From Pelosinus propionicus DSM 13327 (GTDB lineage Bacteria > Bacillota > Negativicutes > DSM-13327), in contig NZ_FOTS01000015.1 of NCBI RefSeq assembly GCF_900114615.1, forward strand, positions 1 to 64,000: a DNA stretch of 64,000 bases. Direction: 5' to 3'. The position numbers were made by a program, and so were the translations under genes. The notes under the pieces were generated by a model, which was not told the origin of the DNA, did no database searches, and saw only the letters and a program-made list of their open reading frames with translations. Shown piece after piece: positions 28,173 to 37,511 of this stretch. The stretch's first letter is position 1; each line of letters starts with the position of its first letter.

Positions 28173-28745
28173 ATGTATAAGAGTAAATACCAAATTATTT
28201 GGAGGCTCTTAGTGCTTCTTTTTTGCATTGGAATATTTTTAAATGGGCAAGTATATGCGACAGAAACCAATGGCGATTATTTACAATATCAAGAACCTAA
28301 GCCTGCGGCTTCTATATCTTGGTTATCTACTGTTTCCTATGTCCTCTCGTTATTAATAACCTTTGCAGCAGTTATTGCCCTTGCATATTTTGCTTCCCGT
28401 TTTTTAGGAAAAAAATTGGGAAGCTTATCTGCTAATGGCAGCAGTAGGGTCATTAATACATTATCTTTTGGTGCAAATCGTGCTGTTTATACAGTGGAAA
28501 TTGCAGGTAAGTATTTGATACTAGGTGTTACAGATCATGCGATTACTGTACTGCAGGAAATAACAAATCCTGAGGAAATTGAAAAAATGCAAGCTGAACA
28601 ATTGGAACAATTAAGAATACCAATAAAAAATTTCGATACAATTTTTCAAAAGCAGCTTGCTTCTCTGCAAAAATTTTCACAAACTTTTCCTACTGCTTTT
28701 GGTGATATGCAGAGTAAACAAAAACATGAAAGTGGGAAGAGGTAA
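28173..28745 (+). CDS. fliO: Flagellar biosynthesis protein FliO (FliZ)
   Basis: Membrane protein that helps assemble the FliP-FliQ-FliR export gate. The 190-residue protein has an N-terminal signal-like segment (about 12-30, WRLLVLLFCIGIFLNGQVYA) and a membrane segment at about 50-72. A conserved cytoplasmic part follows with VINTLSFGANRAVYTVEIAGKYLILGVTD (about 90-120). FliO is poorly conserved; the position before fliP supports the call. Confidence 0.88.
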   Translation: MYKSKYQIIWRLLVLLFCIGIFLNGQVYATETNGDYLQYQEPKPAASISWLSTVSYVLSLLITFAAVIALAYFASRFLGKKLGSLSANGSSRVINTLSFGANRAVYTVEIAGKYLILGVTDHAITVLQEITNPEEIEKMQAEQLEQLRIPIKNFDTIFQKQLASLQKFSQTFPTAFGDMQSKQKHESGKR

Positions 28746-29510
28746 GTGGCTAAAATTCGAAAAGATATGCTCGGTGTTATAGTTTTCATTAGTTTATTTG
28801 TTATACCAGTATTGGCAAATGCTGCACCTTTAGTTCCTCTTCCTAGTATCAATGTTGAAGTGGGAGCTGCTAATGATCCTAAAGATGTTGCGCTTAGTTT
28901 GCAGATATTACTTACAATGACGGTATTAACGTTAGCGCCGTCGATTTTGATCATGATGACTTCATTCACACGTATAATAGTAGTTTTATCGTTCTTGCGT
29001 AGCGCTCTCGGAACACAGCAAATGCCGCCAAATCAAGTTGTGGTTGCCATGGCTTTGTTTCTAACTTTTTTTACAATGTCTCCTTATCTAGAACAATCAA
29101 ATCAAAATGGATTGCAGCCATATTTGGCCGGAAGTATTACTCAAGATGCTGCGCTGACAGAAGTGTTAAAACCAATGCGTGAGTTTATGTTTAAACAAAC
29201 GCGGGAAAATGACTTGGCATTATTTGTGAATTTGTCAGAAGGTGTTCGTCCTAATTCTCCCGAAGATGTTCCGACGACTACTTTAATACCATCTTTCATA
29301 ATTAGTGAACTAAAGACGGCATTTCAAATAGGATTTTTGATTTATATTCCTTTTATAGTGATCGATATGGTGGTTGCAAGTACATTAATGTCTATGGGAA
29401 TGATGATGTTGCCTCCTGTGATGATCTCTCTGCCATTTAAGTTGTTATTATTTATCTTAGTGGATGGTTGGCACTTGATTATTCTCTCATTAATTAATAG
29501 TTTCCACTAA
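28746..29510 (+). CDS. fliP: Flagellar export gate protein FliP
   Basis: Core ring subunit of the export gate. The 254-residue protein has an N-terminal signal-like hydrophobic segment and four membrane segments. The family signatures are SFTRIIVVLSFLRSALGTQQ with MPPNQV, and later GFLIYIPFIVIDMVVASTLM and MMLPPVMISLPFKLLLFILV. It starts at GTG 28746, directly after the fliO stop, and is followed by fliQ and fliR. Confidence 0.97.
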   Translation: MAKIRKDMLGVIVFISLFVIPVLANAAPLVPLPSINVEVGAANDPKDVALSLQILLTMTVLTLAPSILIMMTSFTRIIVVLSFLRSALGTQQMPPNQVVVAMALFLTFFTMSPYLEQSNQNGLQPYLAGSITQDAALTEVLKPMREFMFKQTRENDLALFVNLSEGVRPNSPEDVPTTTLIPSFIISELKTAFQIGFLIYIPFIVIDMVVASTLMSMGMMMLPPVMISLPFKLLLFILVDGWHLIILSLINSFH

Positions 29511-29520
29511 AGGAGGAAGT

Positions 29521-29790
29521 ATGTCAGGTGATTTAGCAATACAAGTTGGTCGTGAAGCATTAACCATGGTAATGCTGATTGCTGCTCCCATGTTAGGATT
29601 AGGTTTGTTAGTAGGGATTTTAGTAAGTATTTTTCAAGCTACTACTCAAATTCAAGAACAAACCTTAGTATTTATTCCTAAGATTATAGCAATTTTTATC
29701 GCGATATTAGTTTTTGGTCCGTGGATGTTAAGTTTGATGGTTGATTATACTCGTGAGATTTTTATCAACCTCCCTAACATGGTACGTTAA
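29521..29790 (+). CDS. fliQ: Flagellar export gate protein FliQ
   Basis: Small gate subunit of 89 residues with two membrane segments (about 15-40 and 50-75). The motif FQATTQIQEQTLVFIPK in the loop between them is typical. Start ATG 29521 follows AAGGAGG; it sits between fliP and fliR. Confidence 0.96.
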   Translation: MSGDLAIQVGREALTMVMLIAAPMLGLGLLVGILVSIFQATTQIQEQTLVFIPKIIAIFIAILVFGPWMLSLMVDYTREIFINLPNMVR

Positions 29791-29808
29791 CGTAAGGGGT
29801 AATTATTT

Positions 29809-30585
29809 GTGGATTTTTTTTCACTTCTGCAAAATCAAGTAGCTTTTTTCTTGCTAATTTTTGTTCGTATTACGGGTATCTTTATGATGACTCCCATTTT
29901 TGGCAGTCGAAACATTCCAGTTAGTATTAAGGCTGGTTTATCACTAATTATTACATATATATTATATCCGATTGTATTTAATGATAGCAGTGCGATACCC
30001 AATGAGTTCCTTCCTTACATTTTTATAGTAATAGGAGAACTTATTATCGGATTAACCATAGGTTTTTTAAGTTCGTTGGTGTTTTCTGCTATACAAATGG
30101 CAGGACAATTATTGGACACGCAGATTGGATTTGGCGTTATTAATATTATTGACCCTCAATCGGGAAGTCAACTACCTTTAGTTGGTAACTTTAAGTATAT
30201 GCTGGCGTTGATTATTTTCCTAGCAACAAATGGACATCATGTGTTATTATCTGCTTTGTTTGTCAGTTTTAAGTTAGTCCCAGTTACTGGTGTGGTAGTT
30301 AAAGCGGCTCTAGCTAATTTTATAGTTGATATGGTGGGAGGTACCTTTGTTATTGCAATGAAAATCAGTTTGCCTATACTTATTTCGCTGGTAATAACAG
30401 ATGTAGCTCTTGGTATTTTAGCTCGTACGATGCCGCAAATGAACATATTTGTGGTTGGTGTACCAGGAAAAATTCTTGTCGGTTTATTTGTTTTATCTTT
30501 AGCATTACCTTTTTATATATTTTTTTTGGAGATGGCGTTTAATGGGATGTATAAAGATATTTTCCGACTTCTTTCTGCGTTTTAG
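29809..30585 (+). CDS. fliR: Flagellar export gate protein FliR
   Basis: Third gate subunit, 258 residues with about six membrane segments. Family features include FVRITGIFMMTPIFGSRNIP near residue 17, the GELIIGLTIGFL segment, GQLLDTQIGFGVINIIDPQ and PQMNIFVVGVPGKILVGLFV. Start GTG 29809. Its last 44 bases may overlap the flhB reading frame; FliR-FlhB fusions are known in some clostridia, but here the two are separate frames. Confidence 0.95.
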   Translation: MDFFSLLQNQVAFFLLIFVRITGIFMMTPIFGSRNIPVSIKAGLSLIITYILYPIVFNDSSAIPNEFLPYIFIVIGELIIGLTIGFLSSLVFSAIQMAGQLLDTQIGFGVINIIDPQSGSQLPLVGNFKYMLALIIFLATNGHHVLLSALFVSFKLVPVTGVVVKAALANFIVDMVGGTFVIAMKISLPILISLVITDVALGILARTMPQMNIFVVGVPGKILVGLFVLSLALPFYIFFLEMAFNGMYKDIFRLLSAF

Positions 30586-31684
30586 TAAGGCACAATCATT
30601 TTCTAAGAAGGTGCCTTTCGATTTACAGCTGTTTGCCGGAGAGAAAACTGAAGAGGCCACTGCCAAGCGAAAAGGAGAAGCTAGGCAAAAAGGTCAAGTT
30701 GCTAAAAGTACAGAAGTCAATTCAGTTTTTATCATTTTAGCAGCATTTTTTACATTGAAACTAATTGGTTCCTATATTTATGATGAACTCTCAAGGTACA
30801 TGCAACTTAGCTTTTCTAATGTTGCAATGGCTGATATGACGATTAATTCCATTCGAGAAACATTCCTTGGCTTTGCTATCGTCTTTTTAAAGACGGCTTT
30901 GCCAGTTATGTGTGTAATATTAATAGTGTCCTTAACGATTAATTTTATTCAAGTTGGCTTTCTATTTTCTTTTGAGCCTCTGATGCCTACATTTAGTAAA
31001 CTTAATCCTATTTCAGGATTCGGACGTTTATTTTCAAAACGCTCATTAGTGGAACTCGTAAAATCTTTATTGAAAATTATCATTATCGGTTACTTTATTT
31101 TTCGGTTTATGAGAAAACAGATTGAGCAGATTCCTAGTTTAGTTAGTGCTGAGCTTATTGATTCATTACATTTAGCAGCATCCTTAATTTTAAGTCTGGT
31201 ATTTCAAATTAGCGCAGTAATGCTTGTTTTGGCTGCATTTGATTATTTTTACCAATGGTGGGAGCATAAGGAAAGTTTAAAGATGAGTAAGGATGATATT
31301 AAACAGGAGTTTAAACAATCGGAAGGTGACCCATTAATTAAAGGGAAAATAAAACAGCGACAGCGAGCAATGTCCATGCAGCGTATGATGCAGGAAGTTC
31401 CAAAAGCAGACGTCATCGTAACGAATCCTACTCATTTTGCTGTTGCCTTAAAATATGAAAAATCAATGGCGGCTCCCATTATCGTAGCAAAAGGTCAAGA
31501 CCTAATTGCACAAAGAATTAAAGAGATTGCCAAAGAAAATAAGGTAATAATTGTTGAGAATAAAGTTTTAGCAAGAGCCTTATATGCAGCAGTAGACATT
31601 GGCTATCCTGTACCGCCGGAATTATATCAAGCTGTTGCAGAAGTTTTGGCATATGTTTATAAACTAAAAAAACGCTTGTCCTAA
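30542..31684 (+). CDS. flhB: Flagellar export switch protein FlhB
   Basis: Export apparatus membrane protein that switches specificity from rod/hook to filament substrates. The N terminus shows FDLQLFAGEKTEEATAKRKG, then four membrane segments, and the cytoplasmic domain carries the self-cleavage site NPTH in VTNPTHFAVALKYE (residue about 295). The start is uncertain: ATG 30542 gives 380 residues and overlaps fliR by 44 bases, while GTG 30611 would begin at VPFDLQLFAG, closer to other FlhB N termini, but has only a weak ribosome site. Confidence 0.93.
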   Translation: MGCIKIFSDFFLRFSKAQSFSKKVPFDLQLFAGEKTEEATAKRKGEARQKGQVAKSTEVNSVFIILAAFFTLKLIGSYIYDELSRYMQLSFSNVAMADMTINSIRETFLGFAIVFLKTALPVMCVILIVSLTINFIQVGFLFSFEPLMPTFSKLNPISGFGRLFSKRSLVELVKSLLKIIIIGYFIFRFMRKQIEQIPSLVSAELIDSLHLAASLILSLVFQISAVMLVLAAFDYFYQWWEHKESLKMSKDDIKQEFKQSEGDPLIKGKIKQRQRAMSMQRMMQEVPKADVIVTNPTHFAVALKYEKSMAAPIIVAKGQDLIAQRIKEIAKENKVIIVENKVLARALYAAVDIGYPVPPELYQAVAEVLAYVYKLKKRLS

Positions 31685-31703
31685 GTTGTAGAAGGAGTAA
31701 AAT

Positions 31704-33776
31704 ATGGCTACGCAAACATCGCCCTTTCCGGGTTTAAGTAAACTAACTAAATATAGTGATATTATTGTAGCCCTTGGAATTATTACCATTGTTATTATGA
31801 TGATCATTCCTTTGCCAACATTCTTATTAGATTTATTATTAGCGTTAAATATTTCCTTGGCTCTTGTGATTGTAATGATTGCTGTTTACAATGTTGAACC
31901 ATTGCAATTTTCGATTTTTCCTTCGTTACTATTGATTACCACCCTATTTCGTTTAGCACTGAATGTATCTTCTACGCGACTTATTTTATTGGATGGTTAT
32001 GCTGGTGAAGTAATTATGGCATTTGGTAATTTTGTTGTCGGTGGTAATGCCATTGTTGGTTTTATTGTATTTGTAATTTTAATTATTATACAATTTTTGG
32101 TAATCACCAAAGGCTCTGAACGTGTTGCCGAAGTTGCTGCCAGATTTACGCTGGATGCAATGCCTGGTAAACAGATGAGCATTGATGCTGACTTAAATTC
32201 TGGAGCTATTACTGATAATGAAGCACGGCAGCGTCGGGTTAAGATTCAGCGAGAAGCTGATTTTTATGGTGCGATGGATGGTGCTAGTAAGTTCGTAAAG
32301 GGTGATGCGATAGCAGCAATCATTATTATTGTAATTAATATCGTAGGTGGTTTTATTATCGGTATGGTCCAGCGAGATCTAGGTGTGCTAGAAGCTTTAC
32401 ATAGTTATACGTTGTTGACGGTAGGGGAAGGATTAGTGAATCAGATCCCGGCACTTTTAATATCCACAGCAACAGGTATTGTAGTAACAAGAGCTGCATC
32501 GGAGTCCAATTTGGGTAAGGATCTCATAGGGCAAATTTTTACGAATCCACGAGTATTTTTTATTGTTGCAGGGGTATTGGCAGTAATGGGCTTTGTTCCG
32601 GGTTTGCCTTTAATTCCTTTTATAAGTCTTGGTCTTATTTGTTTTGCTGTTGGTTATATTTTGAAAAAAACAATTCAATATAAACATGTTTCACAAGAAA
32701 CTGATTTAGAAGAAAAGGAAAATGAAGAAGTTAAAAACCCAGAAAACATTGTATCATTATTGCAAATTGATACAATGGAATTAGAAATTGGGTATAGCTT
32801 AATACCAATGGTTGATATTTCCCAAGGAGGGGATTTATTAGACAGGGTAGTTATGATACGTAGACAATGTGCTTTAGAATTAGGACTTATTGTACCAACT
32901 ATTCGAATCCGTGATAATATTCAATTAAAACCCAATGTATATGTGATAAAACTAAAAGGAATCGAGATTGCGAAAGGCGAATTATTATTAGATCATTATT
33001 TAGCGATGAACTCAGGCACTGTTTTTGAAGAGGTAAATGGGATTGAAACTGTAGAGCCAGCTTTTGGTTTACCAGCTTTATGGATTCAAGAGGCGAATCG
33101 TGAACAAGCTGAGCTTGCAGGATATACAGTAGTGGATCCCGTATCCGTGTTAGCCACGCATCTAACAGAAGTTATTAAAGCCTATGCCTTTGAAATTTTA
33201 GGTCGTCAAGAGGTTCAGACGTTAGTTGATTCTGTAAAACAACATAATCCTGCAGTCGTAGAAGAGTTGACGCCTGCCTTATTATCCATTGGCGATATTC
33301 AGAAAGTATTAGGGAAATTATTACATGAAAGAATCTCCATTCGAGATATGGTGACTATCTTTGAAACGTTAGCTGATTACGCACAACTTACCAAAGATAC
33401 TGATATCTTAACAGAATATGTTCGTCATGCACTCGCTAGGCAAATATCACGGCAGTACGCACAGAATAATATGCTAACCTGCATAACTGTTGATCCGCAG
33501 CTAGAAAATCTCATTGCAGGAGCTGTTCAGCGCAATGAAAGCGGCTCTTATGTAGTACTTGAGCCACAACTATTGCAAAATATTATTTCAAGCATATCGA
33601 AAGAATTGCCGAAGATAACCAATATTGGATATCAACCTATTATTCTGACCAGCCCTGCAATTAGAACGTATTTTTATAAGTTAGTTGAACGTAGCATACC
33701 TAATTTAATTGTTTTGTCGTATGCGGAGTTAGAGACTAAAGTTGATGTACAATCATTAGGGATGGTGAGAGTATAA
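31704..33776 (+). CDS. flhA: Flagellar export protein FlhA
   Basis: Largest export gate component, 690 residues. The N-terminal half has eight predicted membrane segments and the FHIPEP-family signature AARFTLDAMPGKQMSIDADL near residue 145. The C-terminal cytoplasmic half (about 345-690) forms the docking platform for FliI/FliJ and chaperones. ATG 31704 follows GAAGGAG. The stop codon directly abuts the flhF start. Confidence 0.97.
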   Translation: MATQTSPFPGLSKLTKYSDIIVALGIITIVIMMIIPLPTFLLDLLLALNISLALVIVMIAVYNVEPLQFSIFPSLLLITTLFRLALNVSSTRLILLDGYAGEVIMAFGNFVVGGNAIVGFIVFVILIIIQFLVITKGSERVAEVAARFTLDAMPGKQMSIDADLNSGAITDNEARQRRVKIQREADFYGAMDGASKFVKGDAIAAIIIIVINIVGGFIIGMVQRDLGVLEALHSYTLLTVGEGLVNQIPALLISTATGIVVTRAASESNLGKDLIGQIFTNPRVFFIVAGVLAVMGFVPGLPLIPFISLGLICFAVGYILKKTIQYKHVSQETDLEEKENEEVKNPENIVSLLQIDTMELEIGYSLIPMVDISQGGDLLDRVVMIRRQCALELGLIVPTIRIRDNIQLKPNVYVIKLKGIEIAKGELLLDHYLAMNSGTVFEEVNGIETVEPAFGLPALWIQEANREQAELAGYTVVDPVSVLATHLTEVIKAYAFEILGRQEVQTLVDSVKQHNPAVVEELTPALLSIGDIQKVLGKLLHERISIRDMVTIFETLADYAQLTKDTDILTEYVRHALARQISRQYAQNNMLTCITVDPQLENLIAGAVQRNESGSYVVLEPQLLQNIISSISKELPKITNIGYQPIILTSPAIRTYFYKLVERSIPNLIVLSYAELETKVDVQSLGMVRV

Positions 33777-34865
33777 TTGAAAGTTAGAGTGTTTACTGCT
33801 GATACTATGCAAAATGCCATCGCTCAGGCGAAAGGTGCTTTAGGGCGTGATGCCATTATTTTACATACAAGGAAATATCGTAAAGGTGGTCTTTGGGGTT
33901 TTTTTTCAAAAGAGGAGGTCGAGGTTACAGCAGCTGTGGACACCTCTTTTAGTACCACTATATTACCTAAAAAGGCAGAGCCTTGTGTTGAAGAGGTTTC
34001 TCTACAACCTGAGGTTGCTGTAAAATCTGAGCTTGCTACTATGCGTAATTTACTAGAAAAAGTAATATCTAAAATTCCTCAAGGCAGTGAGCATTCCTCT
34101 ATTCTCGACCTGTTAATGAATAATGATATTGATATAAAGATTGCAGAACGAATTATACATGATTTACCAATTGATTATTCTAAATTTGAAGTTGGTAGTC
34201 CGGAATTGAAACAGTTGCTTATTACACAGATTCAAACTTGTTTTAAAAGTGCAGAAGGTATTAAAATACCTGATCAAGGTAGAAAGGTAGTAGCGTTTTT
34301 TGGACCAACAGGAGTAGGCAAGACAACTACCATTGCTAAGTTAGCAGCTAAATTTGCGATTCAAGAGGGATATCAAGTTTCATTAATAACTGCTGATACC
34401 TATCGCATTTCTGCTGTTGAGCAATTAAAAACGTATTCTGATATTATGGGAATACCTATTCATGTAGTGTATGCCGCTGATGAACTTAAAACAGTACTAG
34501 ATAGTGATCAGGATAAACAACTGATCTTAATTGATACAGCAGGGAGAAGTCCTCATAACGATGAACAGCTAGATGAATTGAAAAAACTTTTACATATAGA
34601 TGATGCGATTGAAAAATATTTAGTATTAAGTGCTACTACTAAATATAAGGATGCATTAGATATTGTGGAGAAATTTTCTATATGTATGCCTGATAAAGTT
34701 ATTTTTACAAAAATTGATGAAACACGAAACATTGGCACTGTTGTAAATCTTTTGTATCAATTCCCAATGTCACTATCATATGTAACAAATGGACAAAATG
34801 TTCCCGATGACATAGAGTTAGTTGATATGAATAGATTAACGCCACTGATATTGAGAGACTTGTAA
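33777..34865 (+). CDS. flhF: Flagellar SRP-like GTPase FlhF
   Basis: SRP-family GTPase that sets the place and number of flagella. The 362-residue protein has a basic N-terminal B domain (KVRVFTADTMQNAIAQAKGA), then the NG domain with G1 [17 protein letters not shown] near 178, DTYRISAVEQLKTY, G3 LIDTAGRSP and G4 TKIDET. TTG 33777 starts directly after the flhA stop. flhG follows with a one-base overlap. Confidence 0.95.
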   Translation: MKVRVFTADTMQNAIAQAKGALGRDAIILHTRKYRKGGLWGFFSKEEVEVTAAVDTSFSTTILPKKAEPCVEEVSLQPEVAVKSELATMRNLLEKVISKIPQGSEHSSILDLLMNNDIDIKIAERIIHDLPIDYSKFEVGSPELKQLLITQIQTCFKSAEGIKIPDQGRKVVAFFGPTGVGKTTTIAKLAAKFAIQEGYQVSLITADTYRISAVEQLKTYSDIMGIPIHVVYAADELKTVLDSDQDKQLILIDTAGRSPHNDEQLDELKKLLHIDDAIEKYLVLSATTKYKDALDIVEKFSICMPDKVIFTKIDETRNIGTVVNLLYQFPMSLSYVTNGQNVPDDIELVDMNRLTPLILRDL

Positions 34866-35752
34866 TGATGTGGGATCAGGCGGAAAAATTGCGAAAAATG
34901 GTGCAAAGTTCATCTGGCAAAAACAGTAGTTCTGTTATAAAAGCAAATCGTACCAACGCAAGGGTCATCACTGTTACTAGTGGTAAAGGTGGTGTTGGTA
35001 AAACTAATTTTACAGTAAATTTAGCACTGGCACTGGCTAAATTAGGACAAAGAGTGTTAATTATAGATGCAGATTTAGGAATGGGGAATGTAGATGTAAT
35101 ATTGGGGTGCTCAACACCGTATAATATTCTGCATTTGTTAGAAGGTGGATTTTCTCTAATTGATATTATAACAGATGGTCCTCTGGGAATAAAATTTATG
35201 TCAGGTGGGTCTGGGCTTTATAATTTAGCAAATTTAGATGACTTACAACTTACGCGTATTATTAATAAAATTACATTATTAGATGATTTGGCAGATATCA
35301 TATTGATTGATACTGGTGCAGGCATCAGTAAAAGTGTAATGAATTTTGTGGTAGCTGCTGATGAAGTCATTATTGTAACAACTCCTGAACCAACGGCAAT
35401 TACAGACGCTTATGCGATGGTGAAAACCTACGTAAATCACTCTGGGGCTTCCGTATTAAAATTAGTGATTAATCGTGTCATGGAGCCTGATGAGGGCAAT
35501 ATTGCAGCCGATAAGCTGATTAAAGTAGCTCTTAAATTTTTGGGATTAACAATCAGCAGTCTTGGTTTTGTTTATGAAGATAGTAATTTAGTTAAGGCTG
35601 TAAAAAAGCAAACACCGTTGTTATTGGCATATCCTAATGCTGCATCAGCTCGCTGTATTGAGCAAATAGCCAATCGTTTATTAGATCGGGCTACCAATAA
35701 AACTACAGGGGTTAAAGGTTTCTTTAATAAGTTATTAGGATTAATGCGGTGA
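34865..35752 (+). CDS. flhG: MinD-type ATPase FlhG (YlxH/FleN)
   Basis: Regulates flagellar number together with FlhF. The 295-residue protein begins with DQAEKLRKM, the short N-terminal motif known to stimulate FlhF GTPase activity. It then has the deviant Walker A SGKGGVGKTNF near 39, the MinD-type IDADLGMGNVDV and the switch LIDTGAGISKSVMNF. The C-terminal amphipathic helix (KGFFNKLLGLM) would bind membrane. It overlaps the next gene by four bases. Confidence 0.95.
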   Translation: MMWDQAEKLRKMVQSSSGKNSSSVIKANRTNARVITVTSGKGGVGKTNFTVNLALALAKLGQRVLIIDADLGMGNVDVILGCSTPYNILHLLEGGFSLIDIITDGPLGIKFMSGGSGLYNLANLDDLQLTRIINKITLLDDLADIILIDTGAGISKSVMNFVVAADEVIIVTTPEPTAITDAYAMVKTYVNHSGASVLKLVINRVMEPDEGNIAADKLIKVALKFLGLTISSLGFVYEDSNLVKAVKKQTPLLLAYPNAASARCIEQIANRLLDRATNKTTGVKGFFNKLLGLMR

Positions 35753-36432
35753 GTTTGTGTAGTAAGGAGGAAAGACTTATTAGCTTGGAACAGATTGTAA
35801 AAGTAAATCAACGCTTGGAAATTATGTTATCCCAAAATAACAATACTCCACGATTTACTAGTCGTATTGAAGAAATTACTTCTAGTGAGATGGTAATTGC
35901 CATGCCAATGCAAAAGGGACGTCCTATTTTTTTAGAAAGCGGTCGTGGATTTTATGGCAAAATTATTACTGAGAGTGGCGTTTATATCTTTAAAAGTAAA
36001 TTTATGAGCAAGAGAATGTATCCTTTACCAGTCTGGATTGTTACAATGCCCTATGAAATTGAAAAGACGCAGCAAAGAGCTTTCGTTCGTTTCGATGTGT
36101 CTCAGCCCCTGCAAATAGAGTATTTTTTAGAAGAGGATGCTGAGGAAGCTACTTCTCTTAAGGTAATGACTCGAGACCTTAGTGGTGGCGGATTGCAAGC
36201 GATTTGCGAACAATCTATAAAAATAGGGACAAAAGTAACTCTGCGACTGACTCTTCCAGAAGAAGGTGACCTTGAGGTTGATGGTGAAGTTATCCGAGTA
36301 CAGAAACCACAAGAAGATCGACAATTATTTTGGATTAGTATTAAATTTGTCGATACGCGTAATATTGTGCGAGATAAAATAAGTAGGTTTATATTTAAAA
36401 AGCAGTTGGAACATCGTCAAAGAGGTCTCTAA
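35749..36432 (+). CDS. YcgR-like PilZ-domain protein (c-di-GMP receptor)
   Basis: A cyclic-di-GMP-binding motility protein of the YcgR/FlgZ type. The N-terminal YcgR-like domain (about 15-100) is followed by a PilZ domain with both ligand motifs intact, RAFVR (RxxxR) and DLSGGG (DxSxxG). Length is 227 residues if GTG 35749 is used. However the strong site AAGGAGG (35764-35770) lies inside that frame. The codon at usual distance after it is ATT 35779, and TTG 35785 is 14 bases away. The true start is therefore open. Confidence 0.88.
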   Translation: MSLCSKEERLISLEQIVKVNQRLEIMLSQNNNTPRFTSRIEEITSSEMVIAMPMQKGRPIFLESGRGFYGKIITESGVYIFKSKFMSKRMYPLPVWIVTMPYEIEKTQQRAFVRFDVSQPLQIEYFLEEDAEEATSLKVMTRDLSGGGLQAICEQSIKIGTKVTLRLTLPEEGDLEVDGEVIRVQKPQEDRQLFWISIKFVDTRNIVRDKISRFIFKKQLEHRQRGL

Positions 36433-36447
36433 CTTACAGGAGGTAGA

Positions 36448-37494
36448 ATGATGATCAAAATATTAATTGTTGATGATTCTGCTTTTATGCGTAAGCTATT
36501 ATCAGATCTATTTTCTGCTGAGTCAGATTTTTTGGTAGTTGGCACAGCACGAAACGGTAAAGAAGCTGTAGAGAAAGTAAAACAATTTAAACCAGATGTA
36601 ATTACCATGGATGTCGAAATGCCAATTATGAGTGGATTACAAGCGCTAGAAATTATTATGAAAGAAATACCAACTCCTGTAGTGATGCTTAGTAGTCTGA
36701 CTAGTGCTGGAGCAAAAGCCACACTGAGTGCTTTAGAGTTAGGTGCAGTTGATTTTGTTGCAAAGACTGCAGGTGTTATTTCTAATATAGCTGGTATTAG
36801 TACTGAAATAGTAGCGAAAAGTCGAGCGGCAATTAAAGCAAACGTATCTCAATTAAGTAAAGTAAAGGTAATATTACCATCTATGACGAATCTTCCATTT
36901 CAGTCTGTTAAAAAATCCACAAATGAGCCTATTTTAGCAATTGGTACATCTACGGGAGGTCCAAGGGCCCTCCAGGAAATTGTTACTAGATTACCTGGTA
37001 ACTTGCCTTGCGGGGTAGTCATTGTTCAACATATGCCTCCAGGATTTACTCGATCCTTAGCTGAACGTTTAAACTCTTTATCCTCTTTGACCGTAAAAGA
37101 GGCTGAACACAATGATACTATACGTGAGGGATTAGTACTAATAGCCCCTGGTGATCATCATATGAGCATCGAGCGTGAAGGTAATAAAAAAGTTGTGAAA
37201 TTGAATCAGAGTCCTCCTATTGGTGGGCACCGACCAGCAGTAGATCCTATGATGGAATCGGTTGCCAAGGTTTATGGAGAGAATTCTGTTGGAGTAATTC
37301 TTACGGGGATGGGTCATGATGGTGCTAAAGGTATACAGGCTATCAAGCAAAAGGGGGGCTACACTATTGCCGAAGACCAATCTACAGCAGTTGTGTTTGG
37401 TATGCCTAAGTCAGCGATTGAGCTCGGTGTGGTTGATAAAGTAGCGCCACTTTCAACTATTGCTGCAGAAATTGTTAAAGCTATTGTCAAATAA
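36448..37494 (+). CDS. cheB: Chemotaxis methylesterase/deamidase CheB
   Basis: Removes methyl groups from chemoreceptors and deamidates them. The 348-residue protein has an N-terminal receiver (IVDDSAFMRK; VITMDVEMPIMSG with the phospho-Asp at residue 56) and a C-terminal esterase domain with the catalytic Ser in IGTSTGGPRAL, His in VQHMPPGFTRS and Asp in GMGHDGAKG. Start ATG 36448 or 36451 after AGGAGG. It precedes cheA by 17 bases. Confidence 0.97.
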   Translation: MMIKILIVDDSAFMRKLLSDLFSAESDFLVVGTARNGKEAVEKVKQFKPDVITMDVEMPIMSGLQALEIIMKEIPTPVVMLSSLTSAGAKATLSALELGAVDFVAKTAGVISNIAGISTEIVAKSRAAIKANVSQLSKVKVILPSMTNLPFQSVKKSTNEPILAIGTSTGGPRALQEIVTRLPGNLPCGVVIVQHMPPGFTRSLAERLNSLSSLTVKEAEHNDTIREGLVLIAPGDHHMSIEREGNKKVVKLNQSPPIGGHRPAVDPMMESVAKVYGENSVGVILTGMGHDGAKGIQAIKQKGGYTIAEDQSTAVVFGMPKSAIELGVVDKVAPLSTIAAEIVKAIVK

Positions 37495-37511
37495 TTATGG
37501 AGGTGGAAATG

